From assembly GCA_022570795.1 (NCBI GenBank), contig JAKUDP010000003.1, forward strand, positions 310,001 through 374,000: a DNA stretch of 64,000 bases. Direction: 5' to 3'. Numbering within the stretch: the first letter of the stretch is position 1; the number at the start of each line of letters is the position of its first letter. This document shows positions 41,337-50,893 of the stretch, in pieces. Origin of the DNA: Sphaerulina vaccinii. Its lineage: Eukaryota; Ascomycota; Dothideomycetes; Mycosphaerellales; Mycosphaerellaceae. A program made the translations under genes and the position numbers. The notes under the pieces were generated by a model. The model saw only the letters and a program-made list of their open reading frames with translations, did not search any database and was not told the origin of the DNA.

Positions 41337-44300
41337 TTAGCTGGCCTCCTGAGATTCCGGAATTTCAATCGACTTCTTCTCATCATCAAAGACTTCGAAG
41401 AAGTCATCGTCCATGGGATTCGGTTCGCCCTCGTCACCAATGTCCACCACTCTGAGAGGCCCGGGATCTTCGCCAGACCCTTCCGACGACTCACTCTTGA
41501 TGTCCGTATCGGCAATGGCTTCGCCCTTACGTTCAGTTGTTTCTTCCTTGACACTACGCTCACTCTTCGCTCCAGTATAATCACTGTCGACTTCATCCTC
41601 TTGCTTAATCTCAACCTGCGGGGTTCCACTTGAGTAATCTGCATTGCCAGCAAGGCTGCCAGCCACAGAGTGACTCCTGGATGTTTCGTTGACGTCTTTG
41701 GCAAGACTGGACAGCGGACTGAGAAGCATGTCGCGTTTTACTTGCGTGTCTCGCCCGGCAGGTGTCACTGACCTGCGTTTGCGAGCCTTTGCATCAGGTG
41801 CATCAGGTGCATCAGACCCCATCAGCATCTCATCGTCTTCGTCATCTTCCAAAGCTTGTCGATCTGTCGGTAGCGTATGGGGCACGTCAACCTCTAGGTC
41901 GTCTTCGTGCTCATCCATCTGCTCATCAAGCGGGTCCGAATTTCCTGGTAACGTTGACGAGGTCGGCACTTCCGCGGTGTCGGGCTTACCCAGGACTTCG
42001 GTTGAGACTGGAGACGTCCCTTGTGCATTTGGGCTGTTGTGTCGCCTCTCAAGCTTGTGTGCGGACGGACTGTCGCGACCTGGCTGACTTGACATCGGGG
42101 GCTGTGACACTTCAGTCCCGACTGGTTGCGTTTTGGTAGATGCAGTGTCCGGGGCTGGATGCGAACCAGCTTGCGGAGTCTGTACAGCTTTCTTCGCAGA
42201 CGCGCGCTTGCGCTTCTCCTCCTTGTATTGTTCAGTCTCTGCGTTTCCGTATGCGATCAGGTCTCCACGAATCGTGTCCCGCATGACCGATGTATCAAAG
42301 TCCCCAAAATCACTCTCGCGAGCCTCTCGACCTAGAATCCTCTTCACGAAAAGATCAGGATCCTTGACGAACTGTTCGATATAGCCAAGCAGATATACGC
42401 CACAGTCATAGAAGTTGTTCTGCTGAGGTATACCCTTGGCAGTTACGCCTTGAAAGTCATTAATGCTGACGTCAATCTGTCGCTTCTCTCGAGCTTCTTC
42501 AACGAGGTATCTCTTGAGAATCTTGAGTTCGCCGCCACGAGCGTTTCCAAAGGAGTCCAATGAGATGATCATTGGTTGATCCGCAGCGAAAGTCCTGACT
42601 GGAGCAGTTTTCTTGCCTTTCTTGCCTCCCTTGATCTTGACAGAGCCTTCTTTGTTCTCGGGGTGTTCTGATTCACCTCCTGCGATAGTCTCGCCCGCTT
42701 CCAAGCTCTTGTCATTTGCGTCGTGCCCGGTATTGTCAGCCAGTCTTAGCTTCTCAAAGCTCGAGTGTGTGCCATCAGCATGTGCTGGCGTATTGTCGCT
42801 GTCCGAAAGTAGAGTGCAGCCGTCTGTGGGGGCCTCGATGTCGTCTGAGTCTAGCAGCTTACGTTTCACAGCTGGTAAGTTGTATATGATGGCCACAAAC
42901 CAGTGGTAGTCGAGGTTGATTGGCACAATAACGTACTGCTTAGAGAACAGATCCACATTCTTCGTCCATTTCTTGACTGCATCATAATTGAACCCTCTCT
43001 TACCGTTCTGACCAGTCAGAGAAGAATAGAAGAAGGTGTTGAAGAAGTGGACTCGATCTTTTTGCGGAGAAGTCATCTTCTCCTCAATGTCCCGCAAGCG
43101 ATAGTTGACGATGTTGTCGTTGAGAAACTCGCCGAGGTCGAGCTTGCTGATGTCGCTTGCATCAACCGTGACACGACGTGGACCCTCCTTGGGATACACA
43201 ACCGGCTTGGCCCATTTCGGAATCTCATTTTCCTCTGTCCACTTCTTGAGTTCTGGCGTAGGATCACGATATTGGCCTGGGGTTCTTGATTGACGTGTTG
43301 ACTTGCGAATTGGCTCGCCAGAGAAGTAGGGGGATGAGGTTTCAGCGCCCTGCTGGCGAGTGCGACGCGGTTGCTTCTGATACTCCTGGTCCTGCAAAGC
43401 TTGGGCGAGTGTTATGTCCTGGTCGGTGTTTCCAGTAGTCTGAGGATGTCGAGCCCGCTGCGATGCAGCACGTTGTTGCAACAGTGAACGCGGCGTGCTT
43501 GCTGGCAATGAAGTCGCGCCTTGCATACGACCCACAAGCTTCGCTCGAGGCGGCGAAGGTTCATCGGTCTCGTAGACAATCTGGTCTTCGGTAGGTTGAC
43601 GATGCTCCACTTGAGCGCTTCTTTGTGCCACTTCTCGAAAGTGCTCGCACCCCTTGAGCTCGGATTCGCCGAGATTGCGGAAGCTGGCGTTCAACTTTTC
43701 GTCAGGAATCGTCATGGTCCTCATGCCTGGAGTATCGCACAATGCATTGTAGACGAATTCCTTTCCATGCTGTGTAGCGAACTCCAACAAGATGCTCCCA
43801 GTGCTCATCCAGTTCGATGATCCTTTCAGGATGACTTTGAGGCTCTGATCATTGGACTGCCAGCTTCGATTGACGGCGGTCTCCCCGATCTGCACAGGAT
43901 CCTGACGTGAGGGCGAATAGATAAGACTTTTGCTCTGGTCAGCAACCAGAAATGCTCCGTGACCATGGTCCCACACTAATCGAAGATCTGCATTAGTGCT
44001 TGCGAAGCCTTTACAGATGATAGTCTTGATGACTGGCTGTTCATGGTCCTCTTCGTCAATTTTGTCCTCCTCGACATCCCAAAATTCATCGTCCTTGTCC
44101 TGCTTGCGCCTCCTGGCGCGAACTGGTGTCCCTCGAACGAAGTTGGTCGGCTTGAGGCTAGAAGTTGAGCCCTTGGATTCTGCGTTACGCCTATCTTCTT
44201 CCGCAGAAATGACAACCTGAGGCGACGGCGCAGTCTGGACTGGCCGCAGTCGTATAGTTGGGCCACCATCGAGCGCGTCTGGACTAGAGCTACGCGTCGT

Positions 44301-45737
44301 TGGTCGACTCGAAGACGGCTGCGCTTTCGATGGTCTTTGATCAGGCACGACTTCGTCATCGTCCTCAATCTCCTGGACATCTCGCTTGAAGGTGGTCTGC
44401 AATCTTGCTGATGGTCCTTTCGAGGTTACTAGTGCGCCGTTGCTGCTTGTGTGGGTTGTCTGCGGTCTCTGGGGTAGCTGTGGCATTTTCCTCGAGAATG
44501 CTGCAACATTACTACGCGTTTGAGTGTTGACTGGTTTCACATTGCCCAGAACTGAGAAGACGTCGTTGACATTGTTGAGGTCCGCCGTACTGCCCTGTGC
44601 ATTGCGCTGCCTCTTGCGTCTGTGCTCCTCGCCAGCTTCGTCCACGCCGTTCATCAGATCCATGTCCGGTATCTTGTCTTGGCGAGTACGTGCTGACTGT
44701 GGTGCCGGTGCTGCCATGGTTTCTTTCCTAGAAGTGGAAACTTGATTGTCGTCGAGGTTTACGGGCTGACGAGCGGTTCCACTTCGTCGTTGGTGCTGGA
44801 TATCCTGAGGCCTGTTCCGTGTCGCGTACTGTTGTGAGGAGGCAACACCTACCTTTGGCCGTTTGTAAGTATGCGAGAAGTGGAGATCTGCATCCGCAGC
44901 ATATAGCTCGTTGTTACCAAAGGCATCGCCGCCATGCTTCTTTTTCTTCATTGACCTTTCAGACAACTCAGTAACAGATCCCTGGCTAGCGGAAGTTTGC
45001 TCAACTTGCCTCCGGGGTACGGGTTGACCCCGGGTTAGGTCAACGTCCTCTTCGCCCTCGTCTCCAGTGAGATCGACTGGGCTGGATGCCATTTTCAATT
45101 TCTTCGCTGGAGGCTGCTGCCCCACGAGGTCATCCTCCTCGAACTCTGGACGCTTAGAGACATTGCTGCCTCTGCTGCTGCCGAGCTGTAGCGACTGTTG
45201 ACTACCCTGCGTATACTGGAAGTGGTGCGCCGGCTGAGTCTGTTGACGACGTGTCCCCAGTTTGCGTCCACTCTGGACTATGGGTGTGCCGAGCGTGTTC
45301 GTCGGCCTGACTGCTCCAGGAGCTTTGTACGCACCCATGCTTCTCTTGCCGCGATTCGGACTCTTCTTTGTGTGATCCGGTTTCCAGTCGTTCTTAGGTT
45401 CATATGGCTGTTCGTACTTAGGAACGAAGAGCGGAGTAGCGTCTGGCGGCGTCCGTAGGTAGGTTGGAGCTAGATGGGTCGAGTGAGCCTTAACGCTTCC
45501 TCTCTTACTGCTCCTCCCCAAGTCAACTTCCTCCTCTTCTCTGCCCCTCTTGCTTGACGGACGCGGTATCGGTGGTGGCACTTTCTCGAAGCTCGGCGAT
45601 CGCACGAGTCCGTCCTGTTGCTGTCGCTCATCAGGAGCCTGCATATCAAAGTAAGCCCAATGAGCCTTGTGTTGCGCATCATGTCGCTTGTTCCAGGCGA
45701 AGCCTCGCCGAAAGCCTTTCAGGTCCAGTGGTGCCAT
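41337..45737 (-). CDS. ULP2: Ulp2-type SUMO-specific cysteine protease
   Basis: A nuclear SUMO deconjugase of 1,466 residues in one uninterrupted exon, ATG at 45737. The long N-terminus is disordered, with basic nuclear-signal-like clusters. The C48 peptidase domain spans roughly residues 850-1170. Key parts: LDLGEFLNDNIVNYRL, YVIVPINLDYHWFVAIIY (His about 944), ISLDSFGNARG (Asp about 1061), and PQQNNFYDCGVYLLGY (Gln and the nucleophile Cys about 1112). About 115 residues separate His and Asp, far more than in Ulp1. The insert is acidic and charged (DSDDIEAPTDG, then a Lys-rich KIKGGKKGKK), as in Ulp2/SENP6-7 with their insertion loops. The C-terminal tail is acidic with several DED-type patches and SIM-like hydrophobic spots. 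Substrates are likely poly-SUMO chains. Confidence 0.9.
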   Translation of the reverse strand: MAPLDLKGFRRGFAWNKRHDAQHKAHWAYFDMQAPDERQQQDGLVRSPSFEKVPPPIPRPSSKRGREEEEVDLGRSSKRGSVKAHSTHLAPTYLRTPPDATPLFVPKYEQPYEPKNDWKPDHTKKSPNRGKRSMGAYKAPGAVRPTNTLGTPIVQSGRKLGTRRQQTQPAHHFQYTQGSQQSLQLGSSRGSNVSKRPEFEEDDLVGQQPPAKKLKMASSPVDLTGDEGEEDVDLTRGQPVPRRQVEQTSASQGSVTELSERSMKKKKHGGDAFGNNELYAADADLHFSHTYKRPKVGVASSQQYATRNRPQDIQHQRRSGTARQPVNLDDNQVSTSRKETMAAPAPQSARTRQDKIPDMDLMNGVDEAGEEHRRKRQRNAQGSTADLNNVNDVFSVLGNVKPVNTQTRSNVAAFSRKMPQLPQRPQTTHTSSNGALVTSKGPSARLQTTFKRDVQEIEDDDEVVPDQRPSKAQPSSSRPTTRSSSPDALDGGPTIRLRPVQTAPSPQVVISAEEDRRNAESKGSTSSLKPTNFVRGTPVRARRRKQDKDDEFWDVEEDKIDEEDHEQPVIKTIICKGFASTNADLRLVWDHGHGAFLVADQSKSLIYSPSRQDPVQIGETAVNRSWQSNDQSLKVILKGSSNWMSTGSILLEFATQHGKEFVYNALCDTPGMRTMTIPDEKLNASFRNLGESELKGCEHFREVAQRSAQVEHRQPTEDQIVYETDEPSPPRAKLVGRMQGATSLPASTPRSLLQQRAASQRARHPQTTGNTDQDITLAQALQDQEYQKQPRRTRQQGAETSSPYFSGEPIRKSTRQSRTPGQYRDPTPELKKWTEENEIPKWAKPVVYPKEGPRRVTVDASDISKLDLGEFLNDNIVNYRLRDIEEKMTSPQKDRVHFFNTFFYSSLTGQNGKRGFNYDAVKKWTKNVDLFSKQYVIVPINLDYHWFVAIIYNLPAVKRKLLDSDDIEAPTDGCTLLSDSDNTPAHADGTHSSFEKLRLADNTGHDANDKSLEAGETIAGGESEHPENKEGSVKIKGGKKGKKTAPVRTFAADQPMIISLDSFGNARGGELKILKRYLVEEAREKRQIDVSINDFQGVTAKGIPQQNNFYDCGVYLLGYIEQFVKDPDLFVKRILGREARESDFGDFDTSVMRDTIRGDLIAYGNAETEQYKEEKRKRASAKKAVQTPQAGSHPAPDTASTKTQPVGTEVSQPPMSSQPGRDSPSAHKLERRHNSPNAQGTSPVSTEVLGKPDTAEVPTSSTLPGNSDPLDEQMDEHEDDLEVDVPHTLPTDRQALEDDEDDEMLMGSDAPDAPDAKARKRRSVTPAGRDTQVKRDMLLSPLSSLAKDVNETSRSHSVAGSLAGNADYSSGTPQVEIKQEDEVDSDYTGAKSERSVKEETTERKGEAIADTDIKSESSEGSGEDPGPLRVVDIGDEGEPNPMDDDFFEVFDDEKKSIEIPESQEAS

Positions 45738-46713
45738 GGTGATGAAGAACAAAGAGGAAAGAAAAGGAAGTCATACTGAAGTGAGGTGTGAAGTGGCAAC
45801 TTCCTCTTGTGTGCCACTGAATGCGCTAAACACGTCTTTAATGCTGCCAGACAAGCTGTCTCTTATGTTTCTGATCATTGATTGTGAAGCTTCATACGAG
45901 CGATCCACCTATTGCAGCTTCTTATTGTGTCTACTTTGGCGTTCGCTATTGTTTCGGCGGAGATCGGGGTCGCTGGGCATATCTGGCCTTAACGTGTGTG
46001 GTATGAAGTGAATGAAGTAGTGGTGGCGAAGGTGTGGTATGGGTGGGCGAGTATTTGCAGAGTGTGGGCCACATTGACGCGAGAACGCGAGTGTGGTGCT
46101 TCAAGTGCTTCACGCGGGTGGGGCCTTCCCGACTTCATGTCTTCATGTCACTTTCCTTGTTCGCGATATCACACAAGTATAAGAACATATACACCGCAGC
46201 TAGGCAGCACGTTCTATTATCATCACACTACAGCTGCTCACTATATCGAACCTACAAGTCGTGGTGTCCACCCTTGTCGAGTTTAAGGAGATATCAAAAG
46301 TCAATTATGTCCTGCGCGGAGCTAATACTTTCGTCTATCATACTGAGCTAGAAATCGGACGCGCTTACCACGGGAGTAATACCACTGAGGTCCAGAAGAA
46401 CCACGTTCATGCGATCCTTTCTGCTCTGCACGTGGAATCTGGACATCCGTACGACCCTCTGAGACCCAAGTCGAGACTGCGGCCTCGGGCCTGGCATGAT
46501 GCATGGTGTCGTCTCTGGGAGCTCGGACAGCTGCACTTGAATGAATTCTGGACCGTGTCCAACCGAGACCAGCAAAGGATGTGTTGGACGTCGGACGGCA
46601 GAGACGTGCACTATGGTACAACGACTGGTGGCGCAGAAGTAGTGATAGCAACAGCAGCACTCGGTCCAGCTGACCAGATCGTACCCTTTCAGAAAAGAGC
46701 CAAAGAGTTTCGT
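45738..46713. other. Intergenic, about 975 bases
   Basis: 5' flank of the SUMO protease and 3' flank of the next minus-strand gene. A plus-strand ORF of 163 codons (46261-46752) has no early ATG and runs into the neighbouring gene's 3' end, so it is not annotated. Nothing else is recognised. Confidence 0.4.
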
Positions 46714-47751
46714 TCACTGAAGACCCTTGTGCGGATTCAAGCCATCGTTTGATACCTCTGCCGGGTTCGCAGCAATCTCTGGCTCTGCTCTGCCAACAAT
46801 GATCATATGTTCGCTTCCGCCAGCTTGCTCCGTCAGCACACCAGCCTTGCGTAGAATGGCCGCCGTGCTGTCCACCGTACTGGCACTCACGCCCCTAACG
46901 TCCTCTGCAAACCTCACAGTCTTCATCCACTCCAAAGCGTCCTCCCGCGAGTACTCCATATGACTCGTGATATACTCCACGGCGTCCTCCTTGTTCTCCC
47001 GATAGTACTGTATACCCTCATTGATCCTCTGCATCAAGTCCTCCACCTCTGCTTCAAGATTCTCATGCGTCCTCGCCATGATCATCCAGCTCGGCCAAGG
47101 AGTATAAATCTCTCCAATCCTCTTCAGTTCTCCATTGTCCCAGTAATGCTTCGTAGTAAAGTGCTCCCACATGAAGAAGTCACTACTCTTGTCTTCACCA
47201 ACAGACTTCCGCAGAGCAGCAAAGTCCCCAATAGGCACATGGTCCTGGAACGGCGACCCGCCCTTCCTGAGCCAACCTTTCTGATCCGCAAGAACGAAAC
47301 TCATAACATAACTCCCACTTCCGATCCTACTTACTCCAACACTACTCCCCTTCAAATCCTCCACACTATCAATACCCGACCTCTTCGCTCCCGTAGAAAT
47401 CGCCCAACACAACGGCGACTCTACATACGTCCCAACAAACCCATAACCAGCATGTTTCCCTTCAGCTTTCGCTTTCCCCAAATCAGCCACAAAACCTTCT
47501 GTCAACCCGATCGCCACATCGATGCTTCCATTCTCGTTCCGAGGAGCCTTGAGAGATGCTGCTAGAGCTCCAGTTCCGGTAGGAAAGGGTATCAGATCGG
47601 CGTGAAGATGGTATTTGTGAGAGGCGAATGCGAGAGGTGTGGAGAAGTGTTCTGGCACGTAGCCGATCCGGAGCTTGGAGGTCATTGTGGTTGTTGAGGA
47701 GAAGCTACGGAGGCCACGGGCTGTTCGAAGGAAGGTGGTTCTGGGAAGCAT
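46714..47751 (-). CDS. Periplasmic-binding-protein-like (PBP2, Ca3427-type) protein
   Basis: A 345-residue single-exon protein. The N-terminus (MLPRTTFLRTARGLRSFSS) is basic and Ser/Thr-rich, like a mitochondrial presequence, and a second ATG follows at TTTMTSKLRIGYVPEHF. The body has the type 2 periplasmic-binding fold pattern: KLRIGYVPEHFSTPLAFA at the first strand, IDVAIGLTEGFVADLG, and SVEDLKGSSVGVSRIGSGS. A hinge-like region follows, then KDAVEYITSH-type helices. The closest described protein I recall is Candida Ca3427, a cytosolic PBP2-like protein possibly binding a thiamin- or sulfonate-like ligand. Ligand and role are unknown; related bacterial proteins serve ABC transporters. Confidence 0.7.
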   Translation of the reverse strand: MLPRTTFLRTARGLRSFSSTTTMTSKLRIGYVPEHFSTPLAFASHKYHLHADLIPFPTGTGALAASLKAPRNENGSIDVAIGLTEGFVADLGKAKAEGKHAGYGFVGTYVESPLCWAISTGAKRSGIDSVEDLKGSSVGVSRIGSGSYVMSFVLADQKGWLRKGGSPFQDHVPIGDFAALRKSVGEDKSSDFFMWEHFTTKHYWDNGELKRIGEIYTPWPSWMIMARTHENLEAEVEDLMQRINEGIQYYRENKEDAVEYITSHMEYSREDALEWMKTVRFAEDVRGVSASTVDSTAAILRKAGVLTEQAGGSEHMIIVGRAEPEIAANPAEVSNDGLNPHKGLQ

Positions 47752-48108
47752 GGTGGAGGAGCATGAAGAAGTTCAGGGAGCAGAGTGAGCGCAAGCAAGA
47801 CGAACATGGATGTGAATGTGAGATGGATAAACATTGTCTCCGATGTCATGCCATGGGTAGTGCTAACTCTATCAAAAAGCTTATATTATCCTTAGACGCG
47901 TTGTTCGTGACCGACGCGTTCGTTCTTTCCTTGACATCTGTACATACATGCATATGCGTTGAGCCGCCTTTGAACATCCACTCGCGACGAGGACCAATGC
48001 AAGGGAGGTGGCGGCAATCACGCGTTATTTGACCTATGGAGATGATTGCAGGATGAGTCGAGTATGGAGGGAGATGAGCGAGATGGTTACGACTGTCTTT
48101 GCTCTGTG
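47752..48108. other. Intergenic, about 360 bases
   Basis: Lies between two minus-strand genes; nothing is recognised. Confidence 0.4.
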
Positions 48109-48457
48109 CTATGAAAGGTCGATTGGCTGCTTCAAGATTCCTCCCTCATCGTGGGTGATGATGGGGGCACCCTGGCCCGACGACGGTGGAGGGACGAAGT
48201 CCTTGAAGCTTGAGCAGAGCGTCTTGTGGTTGCGCCTGGGGATGTGTTAGCGAGGCATTGCCAACGGAGGAGAAGACATCATACCAGTCAGTGCGCTGAC
48301 ACTCTTGACTGCAGTATCTGATGTTCTTACAGCCACCACATGTTTTGGTAGTCGACTTGGTGCAACGTCCACAGCCAATGTTGGAAGTGCTCATTTCTGC
48401 TCCTCGGCTTGTCTTCTCGTGCTGGCAAGTTGTCTTGGAATCTGTGGGAGTCTCCAT
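48109..48457 (-). CDS. Small MYND zinc-finger protein
   Basis: A 99-residue protein from exons 48457-48285 and 48235-48109. A 49-nt intron (GTATGA..TCCCCAG) lies inside the MYND domain and is easily missed. The joined domain has all ligands with normal spacing: C29-x2-C32-x7-C40-x2-C43-x5-C49-x3-C53-x7-H61-x3-C65, including the usual Y-C (residues 48-49) and the D-W before the junction. MYND fingers bind proline-rich peptides. In fungi, such single-domain proteins are of unknown role. After the finger come a short FKDF motif and an acidic, Pro-rich tail ending KQPIDLS. Confidence 0.85.
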
Positions 48458-48849
48458 GCTGACAGAAACTGTGTATGTTGTGGAGGGCCGAGGTGTATGT
48501 GTTTAAGAGGAGGTTTCTTGAGAAGTTTGTTTGCTTGGTGCAAGCAGAAGAGAGGCTGTTGCCTGATCTGGCGATGTGCTTCACTTCACTTCTTCGAACT
48601 TCACTTTCCAGATGGTTCCACTGGATGTCACTCCGTGTACGTGCCGGGAGTCGCGTCAATCGCTCTACCGCACAGCTCACGAGATCATGTACGGACGCGT
48701 ATGATGGAGCACCTAGGAACAGCGGAGCGACAGTTTCTGGGCAGTCCGGTACAGCGTGAAGCGGAATCTGCACTGACTAGTATAAGAAGACAGGCGTAGG
48801 CACAAGTCTGATCCTAAGCAAGCTTCTGGACTGACGCCACACCGCATGC
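48458..48849. other. Divergent promoter, MYND and UstYa genes
   Basis: About 390 bases between two head-to-head genes. Overlapping ORFs in this interval (48305-48799, 48475-48759, 48327-48773) are unsupported. No site was recognised. Confidence 0.4.
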
Positions 48850-49707
48850 ATGTCTTCAACGGCCTCATATCGCGACAGCATCAGCAGCTGTGAGAAGACT
48901 CTGCTGGGCGAGGAGATGCTCCCTCCTTCAAAACGCACTCCCCTCAATTTGAAGACGCTCATAACGCTTACAATCTCACATGTGCTTTTTGGCGTTCTCT
49001 GCAGTACACTCCTCTATCTCGCTTGGGGGCATCAAGAGCGTTCCAGTCTCACATACTGTATGATCCCAGATGCACAGTCTATTACGATGCAGGCTAATCG
49101 GTCACAGCGCCTGCAACCAAGGCATTAGTCTACGAGAAGAAGACTTTTCATGGCGAACTCGACGATGTGAACCCATATAAGGGACGACCATCCCCAGCGC
49201 TCGACGCTGCTTGGCGTGATCTTCTTAGTCCAACAGCGATTCGCGTAAAGAAGGATGACTTGGATAAAATCAACCGCTCTCCGGTCGCTCTCGAAGACGG
49301 ATCCGGCTTCTTCGTAACGCTGGACGTATACCATCAATTACACTGCATAAGTTATCGGCGACATTACGTTAACCCCGATTACTGCGGCGTTGAAGGATCC
49401 CGCGTCGACGAGCACGTGGGTAAGCGTCTTGACTCATTATACAGAACTGAGCTGAGGTCAGACAGATCATTGTCTTGATGTATTACGACAATACGTCATG
49501 TGCAATGCCGATGTTTCCCTCAACACGTACGCATGGAAGGCGGATCGGCTCACGCCATGGCCTGTTTTTACAACGGAGCATACTTGTGTCAAGTGGGACG
49601 TCCTTCATGCTTGGGCTACTGAGAATTCCTTCAATGGGTATGATCCGGAGCTGATTGTGCATCATGGTTATCATGACTCCGCTTCTGCTACTGATAGGCT
49701 CGAGTAG
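48850..49707 (+). CDS. UstYa-family (DUF3328) oxidase-like membrane protein
   Basis: A type II membrane protein of 253 residues. UstYa-family proteins carry out oxidative cyclisation or chlorination steps in fungal ribosomal peptides and some other metabolites. Exons 48850-49057, 49108-49419 and 49466-49707 are joined in phase across introns of 50 nt (GTATGA..TCACAG) and 46 nt (GTAAGC..AGACAG). One membrane helix lies at about residues 37-60. The two diagnostic HXXHC motifs are both present: HQLHC (145-149) and HVDHC (172-176). The second is created only by splicing intron 2. It is followed by LDVLRQYVMCNAD, then a Cys near EHTCVKWD. A Zn2Cys6 regulator lies 1.2 kb downstream, but no repeated KR-flanked precursor peptide was found nearby. 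Confidence 0.87.
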
Positions 49708-50893
49708 TAGGGCGACGCTCTCGTTTCCTTGAGGAGAGTAGCAGACCGACTTGAGTTATGACTGGAAACGAATTCGTGTTACACAGTAATCGCAAATGCT
49801 CATTTTCTACGATTGTGTTGCATTGACACCAGCTTGGCTCGCCTTCCAATTCTTGCGGTGCTGCATGTGAGCCATCAGCCGCCACATGGCAAGCTGGAAG
49901 TCCTGGAAATGAATGCAAAGGCGCCTGATGGCAGATCGCTGCTTACGATCGTGCTGACTACCTCTGCCGACGATAGATCAGGGCTTGTCACCTGCCACAA
50001 GGTCGGAATGACCTTGCCAATCAGCGAGAATTTTGATGCTTTGTGCCGACTCCACCCAATATCGAGTTATCGCGTTGGCGGCGATCAGTGCTTTGGCTGC
50101 TCAATGCACAATCGTGGTGAGCCGGTTGTCGACAGTATACCAGGGCATCTCGTCCACAATAGGACCCTGCTACAGCGGCCAGCACGACATCAGGGACGGA
50201 CCACACGCAGATTCATGTCATACAGGACCGAAGGCAAGCACGCCACTTCCACGAAGTCTAGGCGTCTTGCATCGGCCGTCAGCCGGTTTGGTCAGCGTCA
50301 GCGAACATTGATACCGGGCTCCAGGGCGATGCGTGTCTGAATCGAGGTGCATGCTCGAGCGTTAGATTCCATGCCATAAGTTTGTCAGCGATTACAAAGA
50401 CCAACCAGGACGAACGATACCAATGTACAGTTGATGTCGGTGGCTGCAGTTCCTGAGGAAGAACGTGCAGGCAGTGCCTAAGTTGATGCGGTGCAGTAAT
50501 GTTCCTGGTCTATAAACTAGGGTCAGACGTGTGGATCACTCAAGGCCGCAGGGCTGGCGAATCATGAGCGATCTTGTAACGCCGAGACTGGGCACAGTCG
50601 CCGACTGTCCACATCCACCCAAGCCCATCCCATTCACCTGGTCTGCATCACCGATGAACTAATGATCGGATTTCCGCGCGACACTATTGCCTGCGAACTG
50701 CTCTTGACGTCTTCAACATCAACCTCAACAAAATACCAAGTCACGATAGAAGCATTACAATTTCAGCAACAAGGCTACTACACACATTGTCAGCAGCGCC
50801 ACTACTGTAACCCAACAACTGCCCACCGAGTGCGAGAATACGAAGATCGCGTGCCCAATCTCTGGACCTCGAGTCCAAGGTACTCGAGTCGGA
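49708..50893. other. Intergenic, about 1.2 kb
   Basis: Lies between the UstYa-family gene and the regulator. A plus-strand ORF (49813-50340, 175 codons) and several minus ORFs were read. None has domain character, a signal peptide, or the repeated core/Lys-Arg pattern expected of a RiPP precursor. Confidence 0.45.

Noticed and set aside
46261..46752. 163-codon plus-strand ORF
   Set aside because: It has no ATG until late in the frame and overlaps the 3' end of a well-supported minus-strand gene; the composition is unremarkable.
48850..50893. RiPP precursor peptide next to the UstYa-family gene
   Set aside because: All frames were read for a signal peptide plus repeated cores flanked by Lys-Arg; none was found in this interval.
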